Origin: Bedellia somnulentella
Lineage: Eukaryota; Arthropoda; Insecta; Lepidoptera; Bedelliidae
Assembly (NCBI GenBank): GCA_963576735.1
Contig: OY755187.1
Span: forward strand, 16,306,001 to 16,370,000
Direction: 5' to 3'
Length of the DNA stretch: 64,000 nucleotides
The stretch's first letter is position 1. Each line of letters opens with the position of its first letter. The notes under the pieces are model-generated. The model worked only from the letters and a program-made list of their open reading frames with translations, was not told the origin of the DNA and did no database searches. A program made the position numbers and the translations under genes. This document shows positions 22,775-33,537 of this stretch, piece after piece.

Positions 22775-23289
22775 CTTAGATAAAAATAAAAGAAGAAGAT
22801 GCGGCGTGAGCGTACAAATTGTCAACTAAATATGGGCCTTATCGGTTTATCACAACACCGCACTACATCCATACGAACTGATACGAACACACACGACACA
22901 TGACGCAAAGATAAAGATAGAGCGATGGGCTCGTATAGTCTGTCTCTGTCACTTAAACATGTCAGATTTCAAGAATAAAATGGCCGAAATTAATAATATT
23001 TTGCTTGTAAATATATTTTTGGTGTATTTACGCATGAAACGTGATTCCATGTGATTTGTTTTTACGCCTTGAATGATTTGTGCACTGAATAAAGGCACAG
23101 CCAGGCATTTTAAGCGCGAATTGTATGAAAATTTTAATTTCGATGTAAAGATTATGTCAGCTCGTCGACTTGAAGTATCGTAGCGGACTAAACTCGACTG
23201 AAGCAAACCAAACCAAGTACATTGTACTCAGTTTAGTAGGACCATGCGCGGGCAGAGGTTGCCGCATCTTTCTTTTATTTTTATCTAAG
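22775..23289 (-). mobile_element. MITE, copy 2, 515 bp, 8-bp TSD
   Basis: The TIRs CTTAGATAAAAATAAAAGA...TCTTTTATTTTTATCTAAG are exact inverses. CAAGAATT flanks both sides (22767-22774 and 23290-23297). The interior matches 13293-13806 in the opposite orientation. Confidence 0.93.
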
Positions 23290-23454
23290 CAAGAATTGGA
23301 CGTTGAGGTTTCTGCAAGATAGTTTTTCTTGAAAATTAAAATATACAAATTATGTTTAAAAAAAAACGTATTTGAAGGCGATTTTGAATATTTTATATTG
23401 ATAGTTTAAAATTCTTCGATTTTAATTTGATAGGTTTTTGTAAAAGGGAAAAAA

Positions 23455-24510
23455 ATGAATATCAATCCTCCCGATCCTCCTGATCCAAAAAAATCTTTGG
23501 TAACATTTGATTCTAATACTCAAAGCCAAGACATTTTTACTGACGAAAATACAAGTATGTATAAATCTTTAAAGAGGCATTCACCCAATCTTTTGCCTGA
23601 AATTCCATCCAAACAATCACGCAGTCCGTTACCGAGACAACTGTATCATATTTCAGATAAAGGTCCATTCATAGTCCATGTAGTTAAGAAATCATCTGAC
23701 TCGGAGTTACCCAATAACACTCTACCATTCATTCACCCAGTAAAATTGGGCATATTTTTAAGAGACAACAAGGTTTTAGGGATTATTTTAGGCGGTATAA
23801 AGAAGGCGGGGAGGAATAAAATCTCCATTGAGTTTAAAAATGCCAACTCGGCTAATTTATCAACAGTATAATCGGTATGATATTTTTATACCATCTTTTA
23901 ATGTCACCCGCATGGGTGTCATCCGTGATGTACCTAAACTTGCCTAACCTTAATTCAAGTGTTAGAAGTCCCTAATGGTACTGGCAAGATTTTAAAGGCT
24001 AGGAGAATTTCAAGGAAGTCTGTGATTGAAGGGGTTAGTTCTTGGCTCCCTACTTTTTCAGTTATTCTGACCTTCGATGGGCAAACTCTGCCCGAGTATG
24101 TTTATTGCGGTTATAACTCTCTCCCTGTGGAAAAATATTTATTTCGCACAATACAATGTCATAACTGTTGTAGGTTTGGTCATTCTAAAGACCAATGCCG
24201 TTCCAAAGCTAGAGGTTTCAGATGTGGCGAAGAGCATCCAGGTCACTCCTGTGATACGGTAAGCGTTGATCCAAAATGTATTTTATGCTCTGGTAATCAT
24301 TTTGCCAACGACAAGAACTGTCCCGAATTTTCTAGGCAAAAGACAATAAAGGCTGTTATGGCCGAAAAATCTGTTTCATACTTTGAAGCCAGTCAACAAG
24401 TTCCGGAATCTAAGCGCAGCTATGCTGATGTTTCCAAATCTATTAATAACTCCTCTTCACAATCTTACAAAAAAACAGTATTTCTTCCTAAAAAATCTCA
24501 TTCAATTTAG
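23455..24510 (+). pseudogene. LINE B ORF1: gag-like protein with zinc knuckles
   Basis: The first frame (23455-23871, Pro-rich start MNINPPDPPDP) passes through frameshifts and stops around 23868-23960 into a second frame (to 24510). The second frame carries a CCHC knuckle CHNCCRFGHSKDQC and a third one CILCSGNHFANDKNC. A middle knuckle, CGEEHPGHSC, has lost its first Cys. This is the RNA-binding ORF1 of an RNase H-group LINE of the same family as LINE A. Several shifts and stops make it non-functional. Confidence 0.8.
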
Positions 24511-25326
24511 CCTGGATATGATAAGGCTGAACATCATAGACTAACTAAAGACTATTCTTTCTTCACTCAGTGTTCTGGTGGAGGCTATCCTTCCCAGCCG
24601 ATCCATAAATCTGTTGATTATATTTCTTCTCAAGTTATTGAAATATTTCTTCTATTATTCTCTCGTTCACATCTTCTTCATCTCCTATACCGCACAACGT
24701 TGCCACAATAATTTCGGTATTCCGTACTCTTTGATTGTCCGTTCAGGTGAGGTCACCCATAAATATCTTTTAGACCTCCTGAATTTATGCTTCAATAATC
24801 AATTTATCCCTGATTCTTGGAAAAATCAATGTATAATTCCCGTGGTCAAACCAGGGAAAAGCTCTGATGATCCCAACAACCTTAGACCTATAGCTCTCTC
24901 GTCAGTGTTAACGAAATTATTAGAACATCTTATAAAACGTCGTTTAGAGTGGTTTGTAGAAAGTAACGGTATCTTTCCATCTTCTCAATTTGGATTTAGA
25001 AAGTCGATAGGTATTTTGGACAGTGTTGGAGTTTTAGTTACGGACATCCGTTCAGCTTTTACGAAGAGTGAGTCTACGGTAAACGCTTTTTTAGATGTAA
25101 AAGGCGCATATGATAATGTCCTTTTGTATGTCCTAAAGAATATATTGTTAGATTTAAATATCCCTTCCAAAATTGTTTTTATCATTTATAACCTATTCAC
25201 TAATCGTTTTGTTTCCTTGCGAACTTCAGGAACAGAACTAGAAACTAGGGTTGCCTTCAAGGGTTTGCCCCAAGGTTCAGTTCTTTCGCCAATCCTTTTA
25301 TATACCATGTACTGTACTAATTTATA

Positions 25327-26590
25327 TCTATACTTATAATAAATCTGTAGAGAGGTCAATTCTGTACATGAAATATATTTTCAAAATAACTATCAGGGGG
25401 TGATTAGTGATACTGATGCCAAAAATGTAATCAGTAAAATTTTTGTCTGTCTGTCTGTCTGTCTGTCTGTCGGTTTGTATGTTCCTTATGGAAACAAAAA
25501 CTACTCGACGGATTTTAACGAAACTTGGCACAATTACTATTCATACTCCTGGGCAGGTTATAGTATACTTTTCAACAGAGTAGTGAAGGGGAATTTTGGG
25601 AAATTTCGGGAAAACGGGAGAAGTTGCTCCATTTTTTAAGCTTCCGTCGCGTGTGCAGCCTTAATGGTTAACCCTTAACCACTGACGTACGTACCTCATA
25701 CGTCTCCTAAATGATTTTTTGTTCATATTTCTAATTTGATACTCATAAGTTTGTTGATGAATAAATATTTTGCTGTTAATATTATGACTGTTTATTTAGT
25801 ATCCTAACTTTATATATAACATACATAAATAAATAAAAACCAAAAATAACCCAAATCACACTTAATGGATGCACCAGAGCAACTACAACAAAAACAAGAC
25901 GTATATCATACGTACGTCAGTAATAGTGTAACAAAATGACATGTCAGTAGTTAAGGGTTAAGCTTACATAGAAATCATGTATGTCGGAAATATTTTTCAT
26001 AAAATTGTCTAAAAAATTTCCCTCAACAGTATATGTCTATCTTTTATGGTTGACTCACAATAACACGTGTAACTCTTGATAGCTTAGCAGTTCGGAGCAT
26101 TCTGATTATATTAGTTTACTCTTACATTTGTAATCTAAGAAGTACTCTCATTCATCCCTAATTTTAAAAAGGTAACATTATTACCTATTCAATAAAAAAA
26201 GAATCATAGAAATCGGTAGAGAAACACCGAAATTATGCATGAAATTGGCCATCGCGCCCATGACCAAAACCAAATCGTTAATAATTTACATATTACATAC
26301 TAGATGGCGCCAGTAATTGCATCCTACATCACGTAATTATTTCTTTTTTAGATTGTTATAAATACTTCATAGATTTTCATTCCAAAATTGTCTAATAAAC
26401 GGAAATACTGAACCGTTCATAAAAGCGCATTCAAAATCACCAAACTACACTGTTCAGGGAGTGCTATATAAATTTAATAAATTGAAAATATTACGCTAAA
26501 TTTCACAATGCTTGAGCAGTGACTGAAGAAAGAAACCTTAGATATTTAAAAAAACATCGCTACCCGTGCGAAGCTGGGCCGATCCACTAG
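25327..26590 (+). mobile_element. Non-autonomous Helitron-like element with (GTCT)n, copy 2
   Basis: It starts TCTATACTTATAATAAATC and ends with a GC hairpin and CACTAG before T. The interior matches 20095-21068 inverted. It lies inside the RT of LINE B and itself contains a 286-bp piggyBac-like MITE. Confidence 0.8.
25672..25957. mobile_element. piggyBac-like MITE with TTAA duplication
   Basis: The ends CCCTTAACCACTGAC and GTCAGTAGTTAAGGG are inverted repeats. TTAA flanks at 25668-25671 and 25958-25961. The related Helitron at 20.1-21.1 kb lacks it at the equivalent place, which confirms insertion. No transposase is encoded. Confidence 0.9.
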
Positions 26591-26941
26591 TACTTAATAA
26601 TATTAATAGGATAATCTGGTTAAATCTGTATACCAAGATTGCCAACTTCTTCAGTATGCGGATGACCTAGCTGTGTATGCCTCTCATAGCTCTATAGAAC
26701 AAGCTGTCGTATCTCTTGAGCTTTATCTTAACTCAATTAACTCTTCTCTTTCTGACCTGGGGTTAACCCTCTCCCCTTCTAAAAGTAAAGTTCTTTTGTT
26801 GTATTTACGCGAAAACATTCTTGTCCTGTCATTTCTGTAAAGATAGATGGTGTACCTATTTCGAGAAAAGACAATGTTAAATTTTTAGGCGTTTATTTAG
26901 ATTCTAAGCTGACCGGAGTTCCTCACATAAATCATTTAGAA

Positions 26942-27633
26942 CAAACTGAACACTTATTTACATCTTTTCTAGAGTGACTTCCATCTAAGTGTCTGCGCAA
27001 ATGAGATTTTTTGTTGAATGGTTCTAAGCATATTTGGCAGCGGAATGGTTTTTGTGCTGGGTGCACCCCAGTAAAATGTGTGTTGAATTCAAGAATGGTG
27101 AGATATTTTTTCCTGCAATGGGGACAGTGAAAAAGTTTGCGGCATATAGGGGTACTGGAGTCACAGAATGGATCAGAACAATCATCACAAAAGGAGTCAA
27201 ACCCTGCTGGTGGCAATGTAATTTCTGCTTGTAATTGATCCAGTTCATTATGTAATGGATCATGATCAGGAGTGGCAGCCCCCGCACTAGGTTCCTGTTT
27301 CACTCTAGCTTGATCACTTTCTTCAGAATAGTCATCTTGAAAAGGAGTGTTACGTGACGTGCCTGCTAGCATCCACCGAGGGTTATAATGCCATGCTCCT
27401 AAACCTCCTTGGACCTCCTTTAAAGAGTGGGTTTGTCGTTGTGAATACTTTGCACGTAGATCCTCAACTTCTACTTTGCAGATCTCCTCAGTTATTGAAC
27501 TATTAAGCACGCTTTTGATACAAAACCATTCACAGTGTGGTGTACAGTGTATTATGTGGTATTCATAGTACCAGGCCACTATAGATACCCCAAATGATAG
27601 TAATTGATGATTCGATGTACCACCAAACGACAT
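26942..27633 (-). pseudogene. C2H2 zinc-finger protein gene, 3'-truncated
   Basis: The frame encodes an acidic/Pro-rich region (VKQEPSAG), a Cys-rich stretch (CDDCSDPFCDS) and two C2H2 fingers: FHCPHCRKKY...HFTGVH and FRCQICLEPFNKKSHLRRH. A third finger begins NKCSVCSK and is cut by a stop at the LINE B junction. I chose the ATG at 27631-27633 (MSFGGTSNHQ). The open frame extends further upstream to 27831, but that part translates a GGCAAT-rich repeat and looks non-coding. It would be a DNA-binding transcription factor. No second coding part was found past the LINE, so the copy appears truncated or is a gene fragment. Confidence 0.55.
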
Positions 27634-27662
27634 CATACAAATAAAAAAATATTGATTTAATG

Positions 27663-27775
27663 TTCTGGCAATGTTGCCAAGATTGCCGGCAATATTGGGA
27701 ATTGCTGGCAACATTGCCTTGCCGGGAATTGCCGGCAACGGCAATATTGCCACCGCGCCCATCACTAGACGGAAC
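27663..27775. repeat. GGCAAT/ATTGCC-rich degenerate repeat
   Basis: Many copies of TTGCC and GGCAA alternate, giving overlapping small palindromes (TTGCCGGCAA). It lies just upstream of the zinc-finger frame. Confidence 0.7.
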
Positions 27776-27839
27776 ACCAACAATAGGCTTTTGAAGTCAT
27801 GTTTTAATGTAAAAATTAGTGAAATGTCCAAATTAAATA

Positions 27840-28394
27840 TAAATTAGATAATGTTTACATATACCGAATGTTGCTTGTACTCTATAGTGACGTAAGCAAG
27901 CGACGCCATGACACTTTGACGCGTTTTGGTGCAAATTTTAAATTTATGAATCAAAAATTATTTTTTAAGTACTAAACCTAAATTTTCCGCAGAAATATTA
28001 TGTTTATTACAATTCATATATATTTCCAAATATTATAGAACAGTTTCTCAAAATTTGTCATCATGCCTCGTACCACGGGTGTCTCTCTTCTAAGATTTTT
28101 TTTCTCCTCCGCCATCTGTGATTTCCAGGTGATACTATGGCATGAAGTTGGCAATGTGTGAAGTTTGACGCACAACCCAACAGAGCAGCGCCGGCGCCGC
28201 CATATTGTAATTTGTAGAGATGTACAAACATTCGTTCGTTACACATTTGGTATTACCGAAGTTCGGCAGATTTACCGAAATTAGATCGATAAATTATAAA
28301 AGGATAATTAGAATTAAATTCAATTTAGAATGAAACAAAACCCAATGTAAATATATATGTAAATAATTGCTATGTGAGTCAAATTTTAATGTTT
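27840..28394. other. Non-coding sequence upstream of the zinc-finger fragment
   Basis: 28061-28246 is GC-richer, with an open frame on the minus strand (RRRKKILEERHPWYEA). I do not recognise a domain. No clear promoter motif. Confidence 0.35.
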
Positions 28395-30264
28395 GTTTTT
28401 GGTCCCTAGTAAACTAAACACAGCAAATATAAAAGAAACGCTTTAATGAAATAATAAAGCATAAATAAACAATAAAATGAAGCAACATAATATTAGTGCT
28501 AACTTACTAACATAGCCAAGAGTGTTGAGGTAACAGTGAGTGCAATATCTATTGATGCCTGACATGGCACTGGTCCCACTAATGATGATGATGTCCTCCA
28601 CGACGTATCCGTCGACGCGACGGCGACATCCTGTCAGTTCCTGGCGTGTGCTCGGAGGTGACTTGCGAAGCCGAATTTCGTCTTAAACGTGCGGCTGCAT
28701 ATGCTGCACTCCAACTGACCGCTTGCGTTGGTAGTGTAGTTGTAGGAGACCTTGGGGCGTGTCTTTCAAGCGAGGCGTTTGGCGTCAAGTTCCTCAAGAC
28801 GGTTACATTCAAACATTTCCGCTCCTTTGTTGACTGCGTTACGCCACTCTGGCCTCATCAAGGCATCTTTCTCCCACGTGTCATGAGACATGGCGCAGGA
28901 TGTCAGATGTCGCTTCAGAACGTCCTTGTATCGCAGATACTGCCCACCAGGCCTTCGTTTTCCACAGGAAAGTTCTGCGTAGAGAACAGATTTAGGCAAT
29001 CGTGAGGCGTCCATGCGTACAAGGTGCCCACACCATCCTAATTGCCCTTTCACCAGGAGACATTCCATGCCAGAGATATTTGCACGACGTAGAACTTCGG
29101 AATTTGGGACACGATCCTGCCATTTTATCCGCAATATAGCACGAAGACATTTTAAGTGAAAGGTGTCCAGCCGTTTTATATCAGCTTTATATAGACACCA
29201 CGACTCCGAAGCATACAGTAGAAGTGGAAGTATTATTGCATTATACCAGCTCAAACAGTCTGTTTTTGATGTGGGGTCCCCCGTATTTAAACACTTCTGA
29301 AGGCAGACTATCTGAGCCAGGAGACTTGCCATTCTTCAGCCGGTGGATGACTTTGTCGAACTCGCTGAAAGACGGCGGGGCATCGAGTTCTGACGCTATG
29401 GGCAGGTCCTCTAGCGTGTCTATGTATGACAGATCAGCTCCCTGTGTACCGGGATTCAGAACATCTTTAAAATGCTCTGCCCAACGGAGAAGCACTTCAG
29501 TGGGATCTGTCAGCCGCGTGGATTTGTCTTTTGAGAGAACTGGGGTGGTTTTCCTGCTTCTGGGTCCAAAGACACTTTTAAGACCCTCGAAGAATTTCCC
29601 CGTCTGATTACTGTCAGCAAGAATTTGCAGCTCCTCTGATTTATTTTTCCACCACCAGTTCTTCAATTCGCGTATTTTTGCTTCGAGTTCCTGCTGTATG
29701 GCTCTGCGATGTCCAGTACTGGATGGATTTCGCAAGGCGCGTCTTGAATCTTCAACCAGTTTCCGTATTTGTGCGTCGGAGTCATCGAACCAGTCTTGGT
29801 TTTTCTTCTCCGGCTTTCCTACTACTCGCTGAGAGATTTCATAAAGGGTTTTAGCATAAAGTCGCCATCCTTCATCAATAGACGCTCCTTCCTCCGTACT
29901 AGGGTACACATCACCAAATTCAGCGTCAAGTTTGCGCCGCGTTTCTGCGTTGTGGACGAGTTTGGTAAATGCTAATCTCGCCGGGATCTTATGCTGGTTT
30001 CTGCGTGGAGGCTTGATGTTTAGCCTCATCTTTGATCTTATTAGACGGTGATCTGTCCACCCTTTAGCTCCTCGCATGGCTCTTGTTATAAGAACATGTT
30101 TCAGGTCCTCTTTTCGAACTATGATGTAGTCTAGAAGATGCCAATGTTTGGAGCGCGGATGCATCCAGGACGTCTTGTATTTTTCGGGGAGCCGGAAAAA
30201 AGTGTTTGTGATGCTTAGGTTAAGTTCAGCACACAAGGTTAGCAGCGTGGTTCCATTGGCATTT
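28395..30264 (-). pseudogene. LINE C (RTE/cfdp2-like), RT core deleted
   Basis: Minus strand. 30236-29260 encodes the end of the endonuclease (HWHLLDYIIV, GWTDHRLIRSKM) and the start of RT (LKNGKSPGSDSLPSEVFKYGG). It joins abruptly near 29240 to the C-terminal region (ILPLLLYASESWCLY, RRPGGQYLRYKDVLKRHL, WRNAVNKGAEMFE). The join removes the RT palm and shifts the frame. The 3' UTR runs to about 28395. The N-terminal endonuclease piece is at 30636-30990, beyond an inserted LINE D tail. A related tail copy lies at 31126-31975. Confidence 0.8.
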
Positions 30265-30635
30265 CAAGGTTAGCAGCGTGGTTCCAATGGCGTGTCGCGT
30301 CCATTATGCGCAGAACTTGGGACAGCTCGAATACACTTGTTAGGGTGTTGGCCGATAAGTATGACGATCCCATGTATAAACACTGGGTATATGTGCAGCA
30401 GGATACTAGGGAACCGATTCATGCTAGGTTCGGCATATATTGTAAATAGTGTTATTTCGTTTTATTTCTTTTTATTAGTAATAGTTAATCTTTAAGTTAA
30501 AAATAATGACATACTAACAAAAACTAACATATTAAATAAGTATTTCGATGTTACTAACTTACTAACTGCATATGGATCTTGTATATCCGAAATAAAGTTT
30601 TTTTTTATTTATTATTATTATTATTTATTATTATT
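30265..30635 (+). mobile_element. LINE D 3' tail inserted in LINE C
   Basis: The frame ending at about 30450 (RVLADKYDDPMYKHWVYVQ to IYCK-stop) plus the UTR (TATCCGAAATAAAG) and (TTATTA)n tail match the 3' end of the family at 61.9-62.9 kb. It splits the LINE C endonuclease frame between GIGK (30641) and NANGTTLLT (30260). A 24-bp sequence (AAGGTTAGCAGCGTGGTTCC...) occurs both just outside (30235) and at the start of the insert (30267). Confidence 0.7.
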
Positions 30636-30990
30636 ACACTTCCCAATGCCGTACCGCCCTAACACATCTTTCCAGGCATCATGATCCGTACCAACACGCG
30701 CATTGAAGTCACCAAGCACAAGCTTGTCACACGACGGTATAGCGTCCAGTATTTTGCGCAGGTCTTCATGAAATTGTTCCTTGTCGTCATCAGGTGAAGT
30801 TAGAGTAGGGGCGTATACACTCACTATATGCAGGTACTTTCGATGAGCCAAGTGAAATCGTAATGTCATGAGCCTATCATTGATTCCTTTTGGAGGCTCC
30901 AACATTAATCTTGCTAGAGCGTTCTTCACAGCAAATCCCACGCCACTGGCGGCCTTTTCGGTTGCGGGCTTCCCTATCCAGTAGTAAGTG
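30636..30990 (-). pseudogene. LINE C endonuclease fragment
   Basis: The minus frame shows MTLRFHLAHRKYLHIVSVYAPT, the catalytic block KLVLGDFNARVG and WKDVLGRYGIGK. This is the middle of an AP-type endonuclease, upstream of and in continuity with the 28.4-30.3 kb piece. The 5' end is truncated near 30990-31010. Confidence 0.8.
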
Positions 30991-31040
30991 TAGCCACCTA
31001 ATTTCGTTCCTTTCGATAAGAAATTAAGAAAGAAGTGGCT

Positions 31041-31076
31041 TTACACAGCTTTATTTTTGTGAAGATCACTTTGACC
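31041..31076 (+). pseudogene. THAP-domain exon end fragment
   Basis: TQLYFCEDHFD is encoded, nearly identical to the end of exon 1 of the ISL2EU transposase (TRLYFCEDHFD). A CCAAGT replaces the GTAAGT donor. This is too short to be more than a relic of a related transposon. Confidence 0.6.
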
Positions 31077-31125
31077 CAAGTATTTCCTTTTTATTTTGTA
31101 TAATATTGTTGCTAAATTCATTATT

Positions 31126-31975
31126 GTATTGTTTTTGGTCCCTAGAAAAATAAACACAGCAAATATAAAAGAAACGCTTTAATGAAATAATAAAGCATAA
31201 ATAAACAATAAAATAAAGCAACATAATATTAGTGCTAACATACTAACATAGCCAGGAGTGTTGAGGTAACAGTGAGTGCAATATCTATTGATGCCTGACA
31301 TGGCACTGGTCCCACTAATGATGATGATGTCCTCCACGACGTATCCGTCGACACGGCGACATCCTGTCAGTTCCTGGCGTGTGCTCGGAGGTGACTTGCG
31401 AAGCCGAATTTCGTCTTGAACGTGCGGCTGCATATGCTGCACTCCAACTGACCGCTTGCGTTGGTAGTGTAGTTGTAGGAGACCTTGGGGCGTGTCTTTC
31501 GAGCGAGGGGTTTGACGTCAAGTTCCTCAAGACGGTTACATTCAAACATTTCCGCTCCTTTTTTGACTGCGTTACGCCACTCTGGCCTCACAAGGCATCT
31601 TTCTCCCACGTGTCATGAGACATGGCGCAGGATGTCAGATGTCGCTTCAGAACGTCCTTGTATCGCAGATACTGCCCACCAGGCCTTCGTTTTCCACAGG
31701 AAAGTTCTGCGTAGAGAACAGATTTAGGCAATCGTGAGGCGTCCATGCGTACAAGGTGCCCACACCATCTTAATTGCCCTTTCGCCAGGAGACATTCCAT
31801 GCCAGAGATATTTGCACGACGTATAACTTCGGAATTTGGGACACGATCCTGCCATTTTATCCGCAATATAGCACGAAGACATTTTAAGTGAAAGGTGTCC
31901 AGCCGTTTTATATCAGCTTTATATAGACACCACGACTCCGAAGCATACAGTAGAAGTGGAAGTATATAAGATTTC
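31126..31975 (-). pseudogene. LINE C 3' tail, second copy
   Basis: Nearly the same sequence as 28390-29240, same orientation. It encodes ILPLLLYASESW through the PGGQYLRYKD block. A 1-bp deletion near 31590 shifts the frame before WRNAVKKGAEMFE. The end is a C2H2-like motif ([21 protein letters not shown]), which shows the family's C-terminal zinc finger. 5'-truncated at about 31975. Confidence 0.85.
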
Positions 31976-32289
31976 AATCTGTCCGCTGCAGTTCTTCAAA
32001 GCATCTGTCATGACAACAGCGAAGTAGAGGGCAAAGAGCGTTGGAGCCATGACGCAACAGAAACTTGCTGAACAGAAACCTTTGTTTGATGCCAGTAACG
32101 TTCCTAGCATTATCAAGTCGATTCTTGGTAAATTTGCGCTGGAAGCCGTTGTAAATCCTTATGGATGTTATGGAAATAACTGAATTTAGCGCAATCAATT
32201 TATACAAAAGAAATTGAAGTTAATAACGGCGTATTTAATTAAAAAAGCGAACGAGTGCGTATTATCTTAAGTAATTCAAATGTAAACAA

Positions 32290-32430
32290 AGAGAAAGAAC
32301 TCTAACGTGACGTCATGCGCTCTGATTGGCGTTCAACATTTCATGGCGGATTGCCGTATTAAGCGATTTTATTTTATCGATTATAATATTCATCTTGCTT
32401 TTAATCACGAAAAGAATCAGAGTCTTAGAA
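32290..32430. repeat. Diverged ISL2EU right-end relic
   Basis: It shares GACGTCA, ATGGCGGAT and TTATAA(A/T)ATTCA(C/T)(G/C)TTGC(A)TTTTAAT order with 19430-19545. No terminal GGGTATTA was found. Together with the THAP relic at 31041 it suggests an older related element cut by the LINE C tail. Confidence 0.45.
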
Positions 32431-32631
32431 TAAGGAATTTTGTAATAATATACACACAACTTATTTCAATGAAATTTACTTGTTGTCATCATGCCTATTT
32501 CTGTAAATTTTCTACTCTATAAAATTTGGTCCATTATCGGCCAGGCGAAGGTATAAATCATGCAGCCTAGTTTTCTGTATAAACCATCTCTTCGGTGGCT
32601 AATTAGTAACAATTTTCTGTCCGATTTATCT

Positions 32632-32692
32632 TAGTTACACTCCTTTGCCCCGCCAGGGCGGCCTTCAGCTGCCCGGCACACATTATAACATT
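32632..32692 (+). repeat. Short jockey LINE 3'-UTR fragment
   Basis: CGCCAGGGCGGCCTTCAGC and flanks match the 3' hairpin region of the full-length jockey at 48940-48990. Confidence 0.6.
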
Positions 32693-32753
32693 CTCCTTTT
32701 AATGCAATAAAATAGAAAAACTCTTTATTGCACTATGTATTCTTTCCGTAGAC

Positions 32754-32777
32754 AGAGAATAGAATATTCTATTCTCT
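32754..32777. repeat. 24-bp perfect palindrome
   Basis: AGAGAATAGAAT is followed by its exact inverse. No function is evident. Confidence 0.85.
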
Positions 32778-32924
32778 ATCTACGATTCTTCCTTAGGTCT
32801 ATGATGTGGCTGTCAATGACACATCATATTAGTTCATTATACTTCCCCTGTAAGATTATCTAGCTTTCATCTAGCTATTTACAATTGCTCTCGCTTCGCT
32901 ATACGCTATTTTACATACATAACA

Positions 32925-33236
32925 TAAAAACTGAACTCACATGGCAGCGCCATCTAGTTTCCAGAGAAGGTACCCACGTTTTGCTTGGACAGTGTACTCA
33001 CGTGATAGGGGGCAGGCCTATCGCCGTTTTGTAAGAATACACTGTCACATGACTGAGTGCAACTCAGCCATGTGGGTTTCCTCACGATGTTTTCCCTCAC
33101 CGTTAACAACCATGATAAATTAACCACACATATGACTTCAGAAAAGACAAATTGGTGTAGGCCCGACCCAGGATTGGAACTCACGCCCTTCTGTTTTCGG
33201 GCGGGTGTTCTACCCACTGGACTATCGTGTCGTTTT
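32925..33236 (-). mobile_element. tRNA-headed SINE, copy 2
   Basis: It is homologous to 10193-10555 in opposite orientation, with the tRNA-like head at the right end (about 33160-33236) and an ACATAACAT tail at the left. Confidence 0.85.
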
Positions 33237-33537
33237 TTTACTTTAAAGATAATACCTTTTTGGCCTCTACTCTGCTTCATAATTTAACAACATCTAGCAA
33301 TGTCAACCCGAGTAATTAACATTAAAACTCGTTATATAAGCAGAAGTATCAAAAATGTATTATCCTATGTTGCATTGTTAAAATGTTGTGTAATAAAATA
33401 AAACGAAAAAACACAAACAAAACAAAATGGCCGTCGTCGGTCGAAAAACTTGAGTTCTGCGATTTTAAGATATAAATATTCGTTAAAATCTCTGGAATTC
33501 CGTGTAAGTGTTTCTCTTATAGTCAAAATAACATTAT
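33237..33537. other. Non-coding flank of the copia element
   Basis: No gene is recognised. It ends in ATTAT (33533-33537), the copia target duplicate. Confidence 0.5.

Larger units (their letters stand above)
24690..26945 (+). pseudogene. LINE B ORF2: reverse transcriptase, endonuclease deleted, split by a Helitron
   Basis: Only about 180 bp separate ORF1 from the RT, so the endonuclease and N-terminal RT are deleted. RT blocks present at 24738-25310: NLRPIALSSV, FLDVKGAYDN, GLPQGSVLSPIL. A 1264-bp Helitron-like element intervenes. The RT resumes at about 26629 with CQLLQYADDLAVYA and LGLTLSPSKSKV, then shifts frame near 26800 (KIDGVPIS, NVKFLGVYLDSKL). It stops at the junction with the zinc-finger gene near 26940, so RNase H is missing. 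Confidence 0.85.

Noticed and set aside
26932..27831. Zinc-finger protein starting at 27831
   Set aside because: The first about 65 residues translate the GGCAAT-rich repeat and hydrophobic filler; an internal ATG at 27633 fits better.
32290..32540. Full second ISL2EU end with TIR
   Set aside because: Inner similarity exists but no GGGTATTA terminus was found, so only a relic is claimed.
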